Assembly: GCF_038002345.1 (NCBI RefSeq)
Contig: NZ_JBBOCJ010000001.1
Location: 3,348,001 to 3,412,000 of the forward strand
Direction of reading: 5' to 3'
DNA length: 64,000 bases
Origin: Paenibacillus sp. FSL M7-0420
GTDB taxonomy: Bacteria > Bacillota > Bacilli > Paenibacillales > Paenibacillaceae
Shown: in pieces, positions 13,352-22,135 of the stretch
How the letters are laid out: each line of letters opens with the position of its first letter
How positions within the stretch are numbered: position 1 is the first letter of the stretch
Notes under the pieces: model-generated
Database searches by the model: none
What the model saw: the letters and a program-made list of their open reading frames with translations, nothing else
Told to the model about the DNA's origin: nothing
Translations under genes and position numbers: made by a program

Positions 13352-15781
13352 ATGACAGTGAAGCGTAAAAAACTGATAGTAGTCGGCAATGGGATGGCAG
13401 GGGTCAGAGCCATAGAGCATCTGCTCAAATTGGCGCCGGAGGCGTACGAGATTACAATTATTGGCGCAGAGCCTTATCCCAATTATAACCGCATCATGCT
13501 GTCTTCCGTACTGGCAGGCGGGGCAAGCCTGGATGAAATCATAATTAATGATCTCGAATGGTACCGCAGCTTCAATATTACCTTATATACGGGACACACA
13601 GTGACTTCTATTGATACTGCTGCACGTACAGTTTATACGGATAAAGGAGTTACCGCCGTGTATGACGAGCTGATTCTGGCGACCGGCTCCAATCCCTTCA
13701 TGCTGCCGATCCCCGGAACAGAGAAGGAGGGCGTCATTGCCTTCCGTGACATCAAGGATACTCAAATCATGCAGGACGTCTCACAAAAATACAGCAAGGC
13801 GCTCGTCATCGGCGGCGGTCTGCTCGGACTGGAGGCAGCCAGAGGGCTGCTGCATCTGGGGATGGATGTCTCGGTGGTTCACATTCACGAGTATATTATG
13901 GAGCGTCAGCTGGACGAGGCGGCATCCCGGATGCTGCGGGGAGAGCTGGAGGCTCAAGGCATGAAGTTCCTGCTGAAGAAGCAGTCGGAAGCTATTCTCG
14001 GCAAAAAGAGAGTCAAAGGCCTGCTGTTCGCAGACGGCGAGATGGCGGAGGCCGATCTGATCGTGATGGCGGTCGGGATCAAGCCGAATGTTATGCTTGC
14101 CCGCAGCAGCGGGATTGAGGTGAACCGGGGCATCGTGGTGAACGATTATATGGAGACCAGCCTGCCCGGTATTTACGCCGTCGGGGAATGTGCAGAGCAT
14201 CGCGGCATTGCCTACGGCCTGGTAGCCCCGCTGTATGAGCAAGGCGCTGTGCTGGCCAAAAGACTGGCAGGTGCTCCCACAGAGGGCTACGCCGGTTCAG
14301 TCACCTCGACCAAGCTGAAGGTATCTGGTGTAGATGTCTTCTCAGCGGGACAATACAACGAGCAGCCCGGAACGAAGGCGCTCCGGTTCCAGGATGAGAC
14401 GGAGGGGATCTACAAGAAGCTGGTCATCCAGGAGGATAAGCTGATCGGCGCTGTCCTGTTCGGCGATACGAATGACGGCGCGCAGCTCTTCTCGATGATC
14501 AAGAAGGGCGAGAATATTAAGGGGCGCGAGAAAGAGCTGCTGCTCGGCCTGGAGGCCGATGCGCTGGCTTCGCCCAAGGGCAACCGGCTGGAGGGGATGC
14601 CGGATGACGAGATCATCTGCGGCTGCAACGGAGTCACGAAGGGAACCATTGCCGAAGCGATTACCGCCGGCGGCTGCACCAGTGTCGGCCAGATCAAAGC
14701 CTGCACCAAAGCCTCCGCCTCCTGCGGCGGCTGCAAGCCATTGGTAGAGGGGCTGCTCCAGCTCTATGCCGGAGAGGCGGCCGTTACGGTCAAGGAGGGA
14801 ATCTGCGGCTGCACGACGCTCGGGCGGGATGAGATTGTCGCCGAGATCAAGCGGATGAAGCTGACCACGGTGAAGGAAGTCATGCATGTATTGTCCTGGA
14901 ACACCGAGGAAGGCTGCCCGAAATGCCGCCCTTCGCTGAATTATTACCTGGGTATGCTCTGGCCGGAGGAATACGTGGATGAGAATGAATCCAGATATAC
15001 AAATGAGCGCTACCATGCCAATATCCAGAAGGACGGGACTTATTCAGTGGTGCCGAGAATCTACGGCGGTGTCACTTCTCCTGCGGAGCTGATCAAGATA
15101 GCGGAGGTCGCGGTGAAATACGATGTGCCGCTGGTCAAGTTCACCGGCGGGCAGCGCCTGGATCTGCTGGGCGTGAAGAAGGAGGATCTGCCGAAGATGT
15201 GGGAGGAGCTGGATATGCCCTCCGGCCATGCCTACGGCAAGACGCTGCGCACTGTGAAGACCTGCGTAGGCTCCACCTTCTGCCGCTTTGGGACCCAGGA
15301 TGCGCTGGGGATGGGAATTCGGCTGGAGAAGGCTTTTGAACGGCTGAATGCTCCGGGGAAGGTGAAACTGGCTGTATCCGGGTGTCCGCGCAACTGTGCG
15401 GAAGCGACAATCAAGGACTTCGGGGTGGTGGCGATTGACGGCGGCTGGGAGCTGCATGTCGGCGGCAACGGCGGCGTTCATGTCCGGGCGACCGATCTGC
15501 TCTGCGTAGTGAAGACCGATGATGAGGTGCTGGAATGGGCAAGTGCGTTCCTGCAATACTACCGCGAGCAAGCCGGATGGAATGAGCGGACCGCACAGTG
15601 GATTGAGCGCGTGGGCCTGGACAGTATCAAGCAGGCGCTGGAATCCCCGGAGGAACGGGCGGCGCTGGTGGAGAGGATTCAGAAGACGCTTAGCCTGACT
15701 ACCGATCCATGGAAGCAGATTGTGAATACCCCGGAGCTGCGCAAGAATTTTGAAGCGATCTCGTTACCCGAGACGGTCTAA
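13352..15781 (+). CDS. nirB: Nitrite reductase [NAD(P)H], large subunit
   Basis: An 809-residue cytoplasmic enzyme that reduces nitrite to ammonium with NAD(P)H for nitrogen assimilation. Domains in order: FAD/NAD(P)H pyridine-nucleotide oxidoreductase (LIVVGNGMAGVRAIEHLL and ALVIGGGLLGLEAARGL), two BFD-like [2Fe-2S] segments (CGCNGVTKGTIAEAI with CTKASASCGGC; CGCTTLGRDEI with CPKC), then the sulfite/nitrite reductase half. The siroheme-[4Fe-4S] ligands are CVGSTFC (CX5C) and CPRNC (CX3C). Start ATG 13352 follows GGAGAGGAGAG; earlier in-frame codons lie within the predicted terminator stem. nirD follows 12 bases later. Confidence 0.96.
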   Translation: MTVKRKKLIVVGNGMAGVRAIEHLLKLAPEAYEITIIGAEPYPNYNRIMLSSVLAGGASLDEIIINDLEWYRSFNITLYTGHTVTSIDTAARTVYTDKGVTAVYDELILATGSNPFMLPIPGTEKEGVIAFRDIKDTQIMQDVSQKYSKALVIGGGLLGLEAARGLLHLGMDVSVVHIHEYIMERQLDEAASRMLRGELEAQGMKFLLKKQSEAILGKKRVKGLLFADGEMAEADLIVMAVGIKPNVMLARSSGIEVNRGIVVNDYMETSLPGIYAVGECAEHRGIAYGLVAPLYEQGAVLAKRLAGAPTEGYAGSVTSTKLKVSGVDVFSAGQYNEQPGTKALRFQDETEGIYKKLVIQEDKLIGAVLFGDTNDGAQLFSMIKKGENIKGREKELLLGLEADALASPKGNRLEGMPDDEIICGCNGVTKGTIAEAITAGGCTSVGQIKACTKASASCGGCKPLVEGLLQLYAGEAAVTVKEGICGCTTLGRDEIVAEIKRMKLTTVKEVMHVLSWNTEEGCPKCRPSLNYYLGMLWPEEYVDENESRYTNERYHANIQKDGTYSVVPRIYGGVTSPAELIKIAEVAVKYDVPLVKFTGGQRLDLLGVKKEDLPKMWEELDMPSGHAYGKTLRTVKTCVGSTFCRFGTQDALGMGIRLEKAFERLNAPGKVKLAVSGCPRNCAEATIKDFGVVAIDGGWELHVGGNGGVHVRATDLLCVVKTDDEVLEWASAFLQYYREQAGWNERTAQWIERVGLDSIKQALESPEERAALVERIQKTLSLTTDPWKQIVNTPELRKNFEAISLPETV

Positions 15782-15793
15782 GGAGGAACCGAA

Positions 15794-16111
15794 ATGACAA
15801 TGACTAAGCTGCTAATCGGCAACCTGAATGATGTGGATATCAAAGGATCACGAAAATTACGGGTAGGCGATACCGAGATTGCCTTGTTCCGGCTAAGCAG
15901 CGGAGAGGTGCTGGCGGTGGAGAACCGTTGTCCGCACAAGGGCGGCCTGCTCTCGGAGGGCATGGTCTGCGGCTCCAAGGTGCACTGCCCGCTCCATGAC
16001 TGGCGGATCGAGCTGCATACAGGCGAGGTGCAGGCCCCCGATACGGGACATGTGACCACCTATGAGGTGGAAGTCGATCACGCCACAGGCAGCTTGTACT
16101 TAACGATCTGA
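15794..16111 (+). CDS. nirD: Nitrite reductase small subunit, Rieske type
   Basis: A 105-residue Rieske-like protein that partners NirB. Unlike many enterobacterial NirD proteins it keeps the [2Fe-2S] ligands: CPHKG (Cys46, His48) and CPLHDW (Cys65, His68), as in NasE-type subunits. AGGAGG lies just upstream of the ATG, and the gene is 12 bases after nirB, so the two are cotranslated from one transcript. Confidence 0.94.
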   Translation: MTMTKLLIGNLNDVDIKGSRKLRVGDTEIALFRLSSGEVLAVENRCPHKGGLLSEGMVCGSKVHCPLHDWRIELHTGEVQAPDTGHVTTYEVEVDHATGSLYLTI

Positions 16112-16150
16112 TTCATTCATCCATGGACACGTATAAAGGGGGATTCATAA

Positions 16151-17038
16151 ATGGACTATGTCAAACCAGGCGAAGTGCTGGGCTCCATGATTGAAGCGGG
16201 AAAAACCAAAGCAGAACTGGGCATCATGCAGCTCATTGTCCGCGGCAGTCTCGGCGGTGCCATTCTGGCATGCGCTACCACACTGGCCTTCACCGCAGCG
16301 GCACAGACCAAGATCCCTATGGCGGGCGCGATTCTTTTTCCGGTAGGCTTCGTGATGATTATACTACTCGGGCTGGAGCTGGTTACCGGCAGCTTCGCCT
16401 TGATTCCACTGGCTGTGCTGGAGAAGAAGACCACCATCGGGCGCATGCTGGGGAACTATTTCTGGGTCATACTCGGACATTTGATCGGATGTGCCGTCTA
16501 TGCCGCATTATACGGGCTGACGATTACGAGGATGGGTACCGATCTGTCGAACCCAATGTTGCAGACACTAATTACAGCAAGTGAAGGGAAGACGACGGCT
16601 TATCAGAGCCTGGGGGCAGAGGGACTCGTGCTGGCCTTCATCAAGGCGATGCTCTGCAACTGGATGGTTACGCTGGGTGCGGTGATGGCGATGACCTCGA
16701 AATCCACCTCCGGCAAAATCCTCGCCATGTGGCTCCCCATCCTGACTTTCTTCGGACAGGGCTTCGAGCACACGGTTGTCAATTTCTTCGTCATTCCGGC
16801 GGGGATGATGCTTGGAGCGAATGTGACTATGGCGGACTGGTGGATCTGGAACGGCATTCCGGTGCTGCTCGGCAACTTCGCGGGCGGGCTGTTGTTCACG
16901 GGCCTGCTATTCTACTTATCGCAAAAAGGCAGCAGGTCGCAAAAAGGCAGCAAACCCGGAGCAACTGCGGCAGCAGAGCTTCCGGGACGCGGAGAGGCGG
17001 GGCTCCCGGGCACACCTGCCCTGGAGAAAAGCGTATGA
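16151..17038 (+). CDS. nirC: Formate/nitrite transporter family channel (NirC-like)
   Basis: A 295-residue FNT-family membrane protein with six membrane segments, expected as a pentameric channel for nitrite. Family marks are the amphipathic start KPGEVLGSMIEAGKTKAELG, VGFVMIILLGLELVTGSFALIPLAVL, LCNWMVTLGAVMA and FFGQGFEHTVVNFFVIPAGMM. A hydrophilic tail of about 35 residues (GSRSQKGSKPGATAAAEL) follows the last segment and is unusual in length. Position between nirD and the siroheme methyltransferase supports nitrite over formate. Its stop overlaps the next ATG by four bases. Confidence 0.92.
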   Translation: MDYVKPGEVLGSMIEAGKTKAELGIMQLIVRGSLGGAILACATTLAFTAAAQTKIPMAGAILFPVGFVMIILLGLELVTGSFALIPLAVLEKKTTIGRMLGNYFWVILGHLIGCAVYAALYGLTITRMGTDLSNPMLQTLITASEGKTTAYQSLGAEGLVLAFIKAMLCNWMVTLGAVMAMTSKSTSGKILAMWLPILTFFGQGFEHTVVNFFVIPAGMMLGANVTMADWWIWNGIPVLLGNFAGGLLFTGLLFYLSQKGSRSQKGSKPGATAAAELPGRGEAGLPGTPALEKSV

Positions 17039-17802
17039 AGCAGGGCAGCATATCTATTGTAGGCGCAGGTCCGGGTGATCCCGAGCTGATTACATTGAAG
17101 GCGCTGAGGCGCATTCAATGTGCCGATGTGATTCTGTACGACCGGCTGGTGAATGAGGAGCTGCTGGACTATGCCCGGGTCGATGCTGTACGCATCTACT
17201 GCGGCAAAGCGCCGGGTCTGCATTCGATGCCGCAGGAGACGACAGAGCGGCTGATGATTCGCCATGCCGCAGCCGGAAGCCACGTGGTCCGGCTAAAGGG
17301 CGGCGACCCGTTCGTGTTCGGCAGGGGCGGGGAGGAAGCGTTGTCCGCTGCCGCTGCCGGTATTCCTTATGAGGTGATTCCGGGAATCACCTCGGCGGTG
17401 GGCGCAGCCGCTTCTGCGGGCATTCCGCTGACCCATCGCGGTGTGGCGGCCTCCTTCGCCATCGTGACCGGCAGCCGCTGCCAGACCCAGGATTCGCCGC
17501 TGCGTTGGGATGCGCTGGCCCACGGTGTGGATACGCTTGTGATCTATATGGGCGTAAGCAAGCTGGGGGAGATCTGCAAGGAGCTGCTGGTACACGGCAA
17601 AGATCCGCAGACCCCGATTGCACTAATTGAGAACGGAACAACGGTGCGCGAACGGATCGTGACCGGCACGCTTGGCAATATCGACAAGGTCGCCGCCGCG
17701 ATGAAGATCAGCAATCCGGCCATGATCATTATCGGTGAGGTGGTCCAGGTCAGAGCGGAGCTGCTGAATCTGGAGGAAACTGTACGCTCGCAGATCGGGT
17801 GA
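17035..17802 (+). CDS. cobA: Uroporphyrinogen-III C-methyltransferase
   Basis: A 255-residue SAM-dependent enzyme converting uroporphyrinogen III to precorrin-2, the first step towards siroheme, the NirB cofactor. Visible motifs are VGAGPGDPELITLKALR, VRLKGGDPFVFGRGGEE and the EVIPGITSAVGAAASAGIPLTHR region. The length fits a stand-alone SUMT without the oxidase/chelatase half of CysG, so those steps must be encoded elsewhere. ATG 17035 overlaps the nirC stop (ATGA), which fixes the start. The same gene is also called sumT or nasF in bacilli. Confidence 0.93.
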   Translation: MKQGSISIVGAGPGDPELITLKALRRIQCADVILYDRLVNEELLDYARVDAVRIYCGKAPGLHSMPQETTERLMIRHAAAGSHVVRLKGGDPFVFGRGGEEALSAAAAGIPYEVIPGITSAVGAAASAGIPLTHRGVAASFAIVTGSRCQTQDSPLRWDALAHGVDTLVIYMGVSKLGEICKELLVHGKDPQTPIALIENGTTVRERIVTGTLGNIDKVAAAMKISNPAMIIIGEVVQVRAELLNLEETVRSQIG

Positions 17803-17814
17803 AGCAGAATAGGG

Positions 17815-17866
17815 CAGGCGCCCACATCTCCGGGCCGCAGGCCGGGTTATGGCAGCGCCTGTTTCT
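17815..17866 (+). terminator. Terminator of the nitrite operon
   Basis: CAGGCGC pairs with GCGCCTG around an inner CCGG-rich loop, followed by TTTCTGT. Confidence 0.65.
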
Positions 17867-18036
17867 GTGTTATATTCAGGGAGGAGAGTACATCGCTGCT
17901 GCGGCATGCTGCGCTGGAAGTCACTTTTCACATTCTTAGTGACTGCTGTCACACGGGTCTGCGCAGATTAGGGACTATACTTGTCGCCTACAGTTACAGC
18001 ATGCCGGGCAGATGGCCCTGAAAGGAGAAATTACAG

Positions 18037-18357
18037 ATGCAGATTGAGCTTAATGTAATGACCCGCGAACGGCTGGAGCAGAGTCTGGCCGGGAAGCCCG
18101 GGCAATTCAAAATGTTCTATGATACGGAGGACTGCGGCTGTAATGGCGTGCTAGTGATCCGGGTAGTCAGCGAGCCTTCGCCGACCGATATTGTGTTTCA
18201 GACCGAGCCGTTCACCTTCCTGTGTGACCGCCAGCAGGAATTGCTGTTCGATGACGTAATGCGGCTCGAAGCCGAGGCCGGGTATCCGGCCTACAAGCTG
18301 ACGAGTGATTCCACCTTGTTCGGGAGCAATATAAGGGTGCAGGATGCGCGGGGCTGA
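18037..18357 (+). CDS. HesB/YqkB-like iron-sulfur biogenesis family protein
   Basis: A 106-residue protein of the Fe-S_biosyn fold, resembling Bacillus YqkB. It keeps DCGCNGVLVIRVV near residue 38 but lacks the C-terminal CGCG-type motif of true A-type carriers, so Fe-S transfer ability is uncertain. It is preceded by GGAGA and followed by a hairpin terminator, so it stands alone. Its position after the siroheme/Fe-S nitrite operon may be coincidental. Confidence 0.8.
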   Translation: MQIELNVMTRERLEQSLAGKPGQFKMFYDTEDCGCNGVLVIRVVSEPSPTDIVFQTEPFTFLCDRQQELLFDDVMRLEAEAGYPAYKLTSDSTLFGSNIRVQDARG

Positions 18358-18382
18358 AAGAATAAAGGTAGCATAAGTAAGG

Positions 18383-18425
18383 AGGCCATCTGCCCGCAGA
18401 GTGACGGGGGATGGCCTTTATTTAA
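18383..18425 (+). terminator. Terminator after the HesB-like gene
   Basis: AGGCCATC pairs with GATGGCCT, followed by TTATTTAA. Confidence 0.8.
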
Positions 18426-18470
18426 GGGAAAACCGAGCATATCGGGGATGGCGGAGACTCGTGAGCTGAT

Positions 18471-18645
18471 TGTAATCGAAAAACCGATTACAATTGGACT
18501 GGGGACGCCGTGTAGGCCGAATGTAATCGAAAAACCGATTACAATTTGACTAGGCGCGCTGCGTAGGCCAAATGTAATCGAAAAACCGATTACAATTGGA
18601 CTGGGGACGCCGTGTAGGCCAAATGTAATCGAAAAACCGATTACA
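18471..18645. repeat. Four-unit palindromic tandem array, exact 51-base period
   Basis: The palindrome TGTAATCG-AAAAAC-CGATTACA begins at 18471, 18522, 18573 and 18624, exactly 51 bases apart. The roughly 29 bases between palindromes are also related (GGACTGGGGACGCCGTGTAG). The array fills the gap between two convergent genes. Confidence 0.92.
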
Positions 18646-18696
18646 ATTGAAATGGGGACGCCGCAGCATCCAGTCCTGATGCGGCCCAAAGGTTGC

Positions 18697-18733
18697 AAAT
18701 GAGGGTGCTATTTCGCAATAGTGACCCTCATTT
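18697..18733. terminator. Hairpin, possible terminator for the minus-strand SDR gene
   Basis: AAATGAGGGT pairs with ACCCTCATTT around a nested TATT/AATA stem, 18 bases beyond the stop codon of the SDR gene. No clear T-run follows on either strand. Confidence 0.45.
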
Positions 18734-18750
18734 CGCTTTAGGTCCTCAGC

Positions 18751-19509
18751 TTAATAAGCAGTCCATCCGCCGTCTGCGGTAATGACTGCTCCATTCACAA
18801 AGCCTGCTTCCTCTGAAGCCAGGAACAAGGCGAGCTGTGCGATTTCTGCGGGCTGGCCCATCCGTGGATTAAGCGCCATGCCCGGCTGTGTACGTTCCAT
18901 GCCAAATGGATGGATATGGGTCATGGTTGAACCAATATTGGTCTCCACACCGCCCGGCGCAATCGCATTGCAGCGGATTCCCTTGGCAGCATACATGAAT
19001 CCGGTGTTCTTGGTAAAGCCGATAACCGCATGCTTCGAGGCTGTATAAGCCGCACCGGCACGGGCACCGAACAGACCGCCTACCGAGGCAACGTTAATGA
19101 TAACACCCTGTTGTTTTTCCAGGAAAATAGGCAGTACCTTGCGCGTAGCACGCATCACTGAAGTTGTATTGACGGAGAGAATCCGCTCCCAGCTCTCATC
19201 CTCAATATCACCCGCCGGTTCAAAGTTATCCATGATCCCCGCATTATTCACCAGAATATCTACCGTGCCGTAGGTGCTGACTGTACTGTCGATCAGATTC
19301 TGGATATCAGACTCATCTGCAACATTTGCTTGTACCGCCAGGGCTTCCCCGCCGCGAGCTTTAATGTCACCGGACACCGTCTCCGCAGCCTCCAAATGAA
19401 TATCCGCCACTACGACCTTGGCTCCTTCCTTCGCATACAGGACGGCAATCGCCTTCCCCATCCCGGATGCCGCCCCGGTCACTACAGCTACTTTGTTGTG
19501 AAGTCTCAT
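18751..19509 (-). CDS. Short-chain dehydrogenase/reductase
   Basis: A 252-residue NAD(P)-dependent oxidoreductase with a Rossmann fold. Visible are the nucleotide loop TGAASGMGKAI, the NNAG motif in DILVNNAGIM, the catalytic Ser in INVASVGG, and the YTASK catalytic pair. The aspartate in VVVADIH at the end of strand 2 favours NAD over NADP. ATG 19509 was chosen because GGAGG lies just upstream; an earlier in-frame ATG would lack it. It diverges from the sugar kinase gene. The substrate is unknown. Confidence 0.9.
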   Translation of the reverse strand: MRLHNKVAVVTGAASGMGKAIAVLYAKEGAKVVVADIHLEAAETVSGDIKARGGEALAVQANVADESDIQNLIDSTVSTYGTVDILVNNAGIMDNFEPAGDIEDESWERILSVNTTSVMRATRKVLPIFLEKQQGVIINVASVGGLFGARAGAAYTASKHAVIGFTKNTGFMYAAKGIRCNAIAPGGVETNIGSTMTHIHPFGMERTQPGMALNPRMGQPAEIAQLALFLASEEAGFVNGAVITADGGWTAY

Positions 19510-19634
19510 ATATGTACCTCCGTGTATAGTTATTTTTCTCTGGTCTAGTATCTTTTGCTTCATAGTGTTTTATGCGCCCGGTTGACGCTATCCTTCGCGA
19601 AGGCTTAACATTGGGCTATACAACAGGGAAGAGG

Positions 19635-21032
19635 ATGGAGCCTATGATTACGGCCGGACTAGATATCGGAACTACATCCATCTCCGGGCTGCTCTATGAT
19701 CTGGAGAAACGTACGATTCTATATACTATTACGGAAGCACAAGCGGGCCTGCCTATCAGCCTGAATCAGGAATGGGAGCGGCTGCAGGACCCGGAATTGA
19801 TTGTGAAGCAGGTGGAACATATACTTGAACGTCTGCTGGCGCAGCAGCCGGAAGTAACGGGAATTGGCTTAACCGGGCAGATGCATGGCATTGTCTATTT
19901 GGATACAAGCGGGAGGGCAACAGGTCCGCTGTATACCTGGCAGGATGGACGGGCGGGACAGCTCACCGGAGGGATGGACAGTCCTACCTATGCGCAGCAG
20001 TTCAGTGATCTTACCGGGTACACTGTAGCTCCCGGCTATGGACTCGCCACCCATTACTATAATGTGTCCGGGCAGCTTGTCCCTGAGCGAGCAGTCAGCT
20101 TCTGCACAATTGCGGACTATATTGCGATGAGGCTGGTGAACAGTGAAGTGCCGCTGATTGATGCAACGCAGGCAGCGGGGATCGGGGGCTTCAGTCTGGG
20201 GACAGGGGATTTCGATAGAACCGCGATTGGTATGGCCGGCATCGACCCTTCGTTATTGCCGCAGGTCGTCCCCTCCGGGACGGCAATCGGCAGCACGGTA
20301 CAAGGCATTCCCGTATACACTTCGCTTGGGGATAATCAGGCCAGCTTCCTGGGCAGCGTGCCGCAGCCCGGAGAATCCCTGCTGCTGAACATCGGCACAG
20401 GAAGCCAGCTCTCGGCCTGGTTGCCTGACTGCGCCAAAGCTCCTTCCGCGATGGAGGTACGCCCGTTCCCTGGCGGCGGGGTGCTGATGGTTGGAGCCGC
20501 CCTGAGCGGCGGCAAGTCGTATGCCCTGCTGGAGGGATTCTTCCGGCAGCTGATCACCGCATACACCGGAGAAGCGCCGACAGATCTCTATTCCCTGATG
20601 TCCAGGCTGCTCAGTGAAGAGGTGCCGGGAAGCGCCAGCACAAGACTTACGGTGAATACGCAGTTTCTGGGGACAAGAACAGACCCGGAGAAGCGCGGCA
20701 GTGTGGAGGGAATCACGCTGGAGAATTTTACTCCCGGCAGGCTGGCCCATGCTTTTCTGCAAGGAATGGTAGATGAACTGCGCGGTTTCCTGGCAGAGCT
20801 GGAACAGCAGGGCGCGGGTACATTCAGCCGCCTTATAGGCTCAGGCAATGCGCTGCGGAGTAATCCGGTCCTGTGCGCCAAGGCCGAAGCAGCCTTCGGA
20901 CTAACGCTTGAGCTTGGTGAACATGCTGAAGAAGCGGCGGTAGGGGCGGCGCTCTGTGCCGCTGTCGGCAGCGGGGAGATCGCAAGCTTCAGTGAAGCAG
21001 GTGCTTATCTTAGCAGAGCCCGGCTGAGCTAA
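19635..21032 (+). CDS. FGGY-family carbohydrate kinase, sedoheptulokinase-like
   Basis: A kinase of about 465 residues that phosphorylates a sugar with ATP. The N-terminal phosphate loop is AGLDIGTTSISGLLYD; the mid-domain has GLTGQMHGIVYLD and YTWQDGRAG; the ATP-binding half has LLNIGTGSQLSAW and GSGNALRSNPVL. The overall pattern is closest, from memory, to sedoheptulose kinases rather than xylulo- or glycerol kinases. ATG 19635 follows GGGAAGAG; ATG 19644 is an alternative. No sugar transporter or isomerase is adjacent. Confidence 0.8.
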   Translation: MEPMITAGLDIGTTSISGLLYDLEKRTILYTITEAQAGLPISLNQEWERLQDPELIVKQVEHILERLLAQQPEVTGIGLTGQMHGIVYLDTSGRATGPLYTWQDGRAGQLTGGMDSPTYAQQFSDLTGYTVAPGYGLATHYYNVSGQLVPERAVSFCTIADYIAMRLVNSEVPLIDATQAAGIGGFSLGTGDFDRTAIGMAGIDPSLLPQVVPSGTAIGSTVQGIPVYTSLGDNQASFLGSVPQPGESLLLNIGTGSQLSAWLPDCAKAPSAMEVRPFPGGGVLMVGAALSGGKSYALLEGFFRQLITAYTGEAPTDLYSLMSRLLSEEVPGSASTRLTVNTQFLGTRTDPEKRGSVEGITLENFTPGRLAHAFLQGMVDELRGFLAELEQQGAGTFSRLIGSGNALRSNPVLCAKAEAAFGLTLELGEHAEEAAVGAALCAAVGSGEIASFSEAGAYLSRARLS

Positions 21033-21037
21033 CGGGA

Positions 21038-21060
21038 AGGGGGCTGTCCCAAAAAGTGAC
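21038..21060. other. Sequence resembling an insertion-sequence end
   Basis: GGGGGCTGTCCCAAAAAGTG resembles the terminal inverted repeats of several Firmicute insertion sequences that begin GGGGCTGTCCCAAAA. No second end or transposase is near, so this would be a relic. Confidence 0.3.
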
Positions 21061-21111
21061 CAATGGGCTTGTTAAACCAAGGATGAACAGGGAATATTGT
21101 GATATCCAACA

Positions 21112-21140
21112 TTGACAAAATAAATTATTTATGCTATAAT
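21112..21140 (+). promoter_or_regulatory. Consensus sigma-A promoter of the methyltransferase gene
   Basis: TTGACA at 21112-21117 and TATAAT at 21135-21140 are separated by exactly 17 bases, and the -10 is extended by TGC. It is a full match to consensus. Confidence 0.85.
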
Positions 21141-21217
21141 TTACATATTAATAGTTTGTGTATATAATAAGGTTCTCCTGGCCAGGGGAATCTTATTTTT
21201 GTATGGAGGAACCACCA

Positions 21218-22135
21218 ATGAAGCAGAACAAGTCCAGCATGACTGCCTTAGTGGCCGCTTTTGGCCGAGCCTATCACAGTATGTATGACAATCCCAAGAT
21301 CTTTAATGATGATGTGGCGCACAAGCTGATATCTCCGCAGGAGTTCGCGGATATCCGCAAGAATATGGTGCAGGGGATTACTTTCTTCAATCCCGAGATC
21401 GCGGAGAGGTACCCGGATGATCCTGAAGCCATCTTGAGATGGATTGTCCAGGTCCAATTATCCCCCACACCGCTGGCACGAGCTGCCTACTGTGAGGCTA
21501 TTGTGCTGCATGAGCTGAGTCTCGGGCTGGAGCAGTATGTGATTCTTGGTGCGGGGCTGGACAGCTTTGCCTACCGTTATCCTAACCTCATGGAGCGGCT
21601 TGCGATTTTTGAAGTCGATGCTCCTGCTACCCAGGCATCCAAGCAGCAGAGGCTCAGGGATGCACAGCTTGAGATTCCGGGGAATCTTCATCTCGTGCCC
21701 ATGGACTTCACAGGCGAATTCTCGTATTCAGGCCTTTATAAGCAGGGGTTCGATCCTGACGCTAAGACGTTGTTCAGCTTGCTGGGGGTATCCTACTACC
21801 TCACCAAGGAGGAGAATGCACGCCTGATTACGGAGCTACTAGCAGGGGTTCCTTCAGGAAGCTCTATCATTCTGGATTATGCGGACGAGTATCTAATGGA
21901 AGAGCAGGGCGTATCCGGCCGGGTGGCCAAAATGGTGCAAATGGCTGCCGCCAGCGGCGAGCCGATGCAATCCTGGTTCAGTTATGCGGAGATGGAGGAG
22001 CTTCTGGCCGAGGCGGGGCTGCTGGTCTATGAGCACCTGTCTCCGGCAGAGATCAACGAGAGGTTTTTCAGCGGCCGGAGTGATGCTTTAAGCGCTTTTG
22101 AGACGATTCATTATGTTCATGCGGTTAAGCGGTAG
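21218..22135 (+). CDS. SAM-dependent methyltransferase, leucine carboxyl methyltransferase (PPM1/LCMT) family
   Basis: A protein of about 305 residues that transfers methyl from SAM to an unknown acceptor. The SAM loop reads QYVILGAGLDSFAYRYP, followed by IFEVDAPATQASKQQRL, both typical of the bacterial LCMT-like family often found in secondary metabolism. ATG 21218 has GGAGGA at optimal spacing, which decides the start. The promoter is near-perfect consensus, suggesting strong or repressor-controlled expression. Its 3' end overlaps the convergent kinase gene by 11 bases. Confidence 0.88.
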   Translation: MKQNKSSMTALVAAFGRAYHSMYDNPKIFNDDVAHKLISPQEFADIRKNMVQGITFFNPEIAERYPDDPEAILRWIVQVQLSPTPLARAAYCEAIVLHELSLGLEQYVILGAGLDSFAYRYPNLMERLAIFEVDAPATQASKQQRLRDAQLEIPGNLHLVPMDFTGEFSYSGLYKQGFDPDAKTLFSLLGVSYYLTKEENARLITELLAGVPSGSSIILDYADEYLMEEQGVSGRVAKMVQMAAASGEPMQSWFSYAEMEELLAEAGLLVYEHLSPAEINERFFSGRSDALSAFETIHYVHAVKR

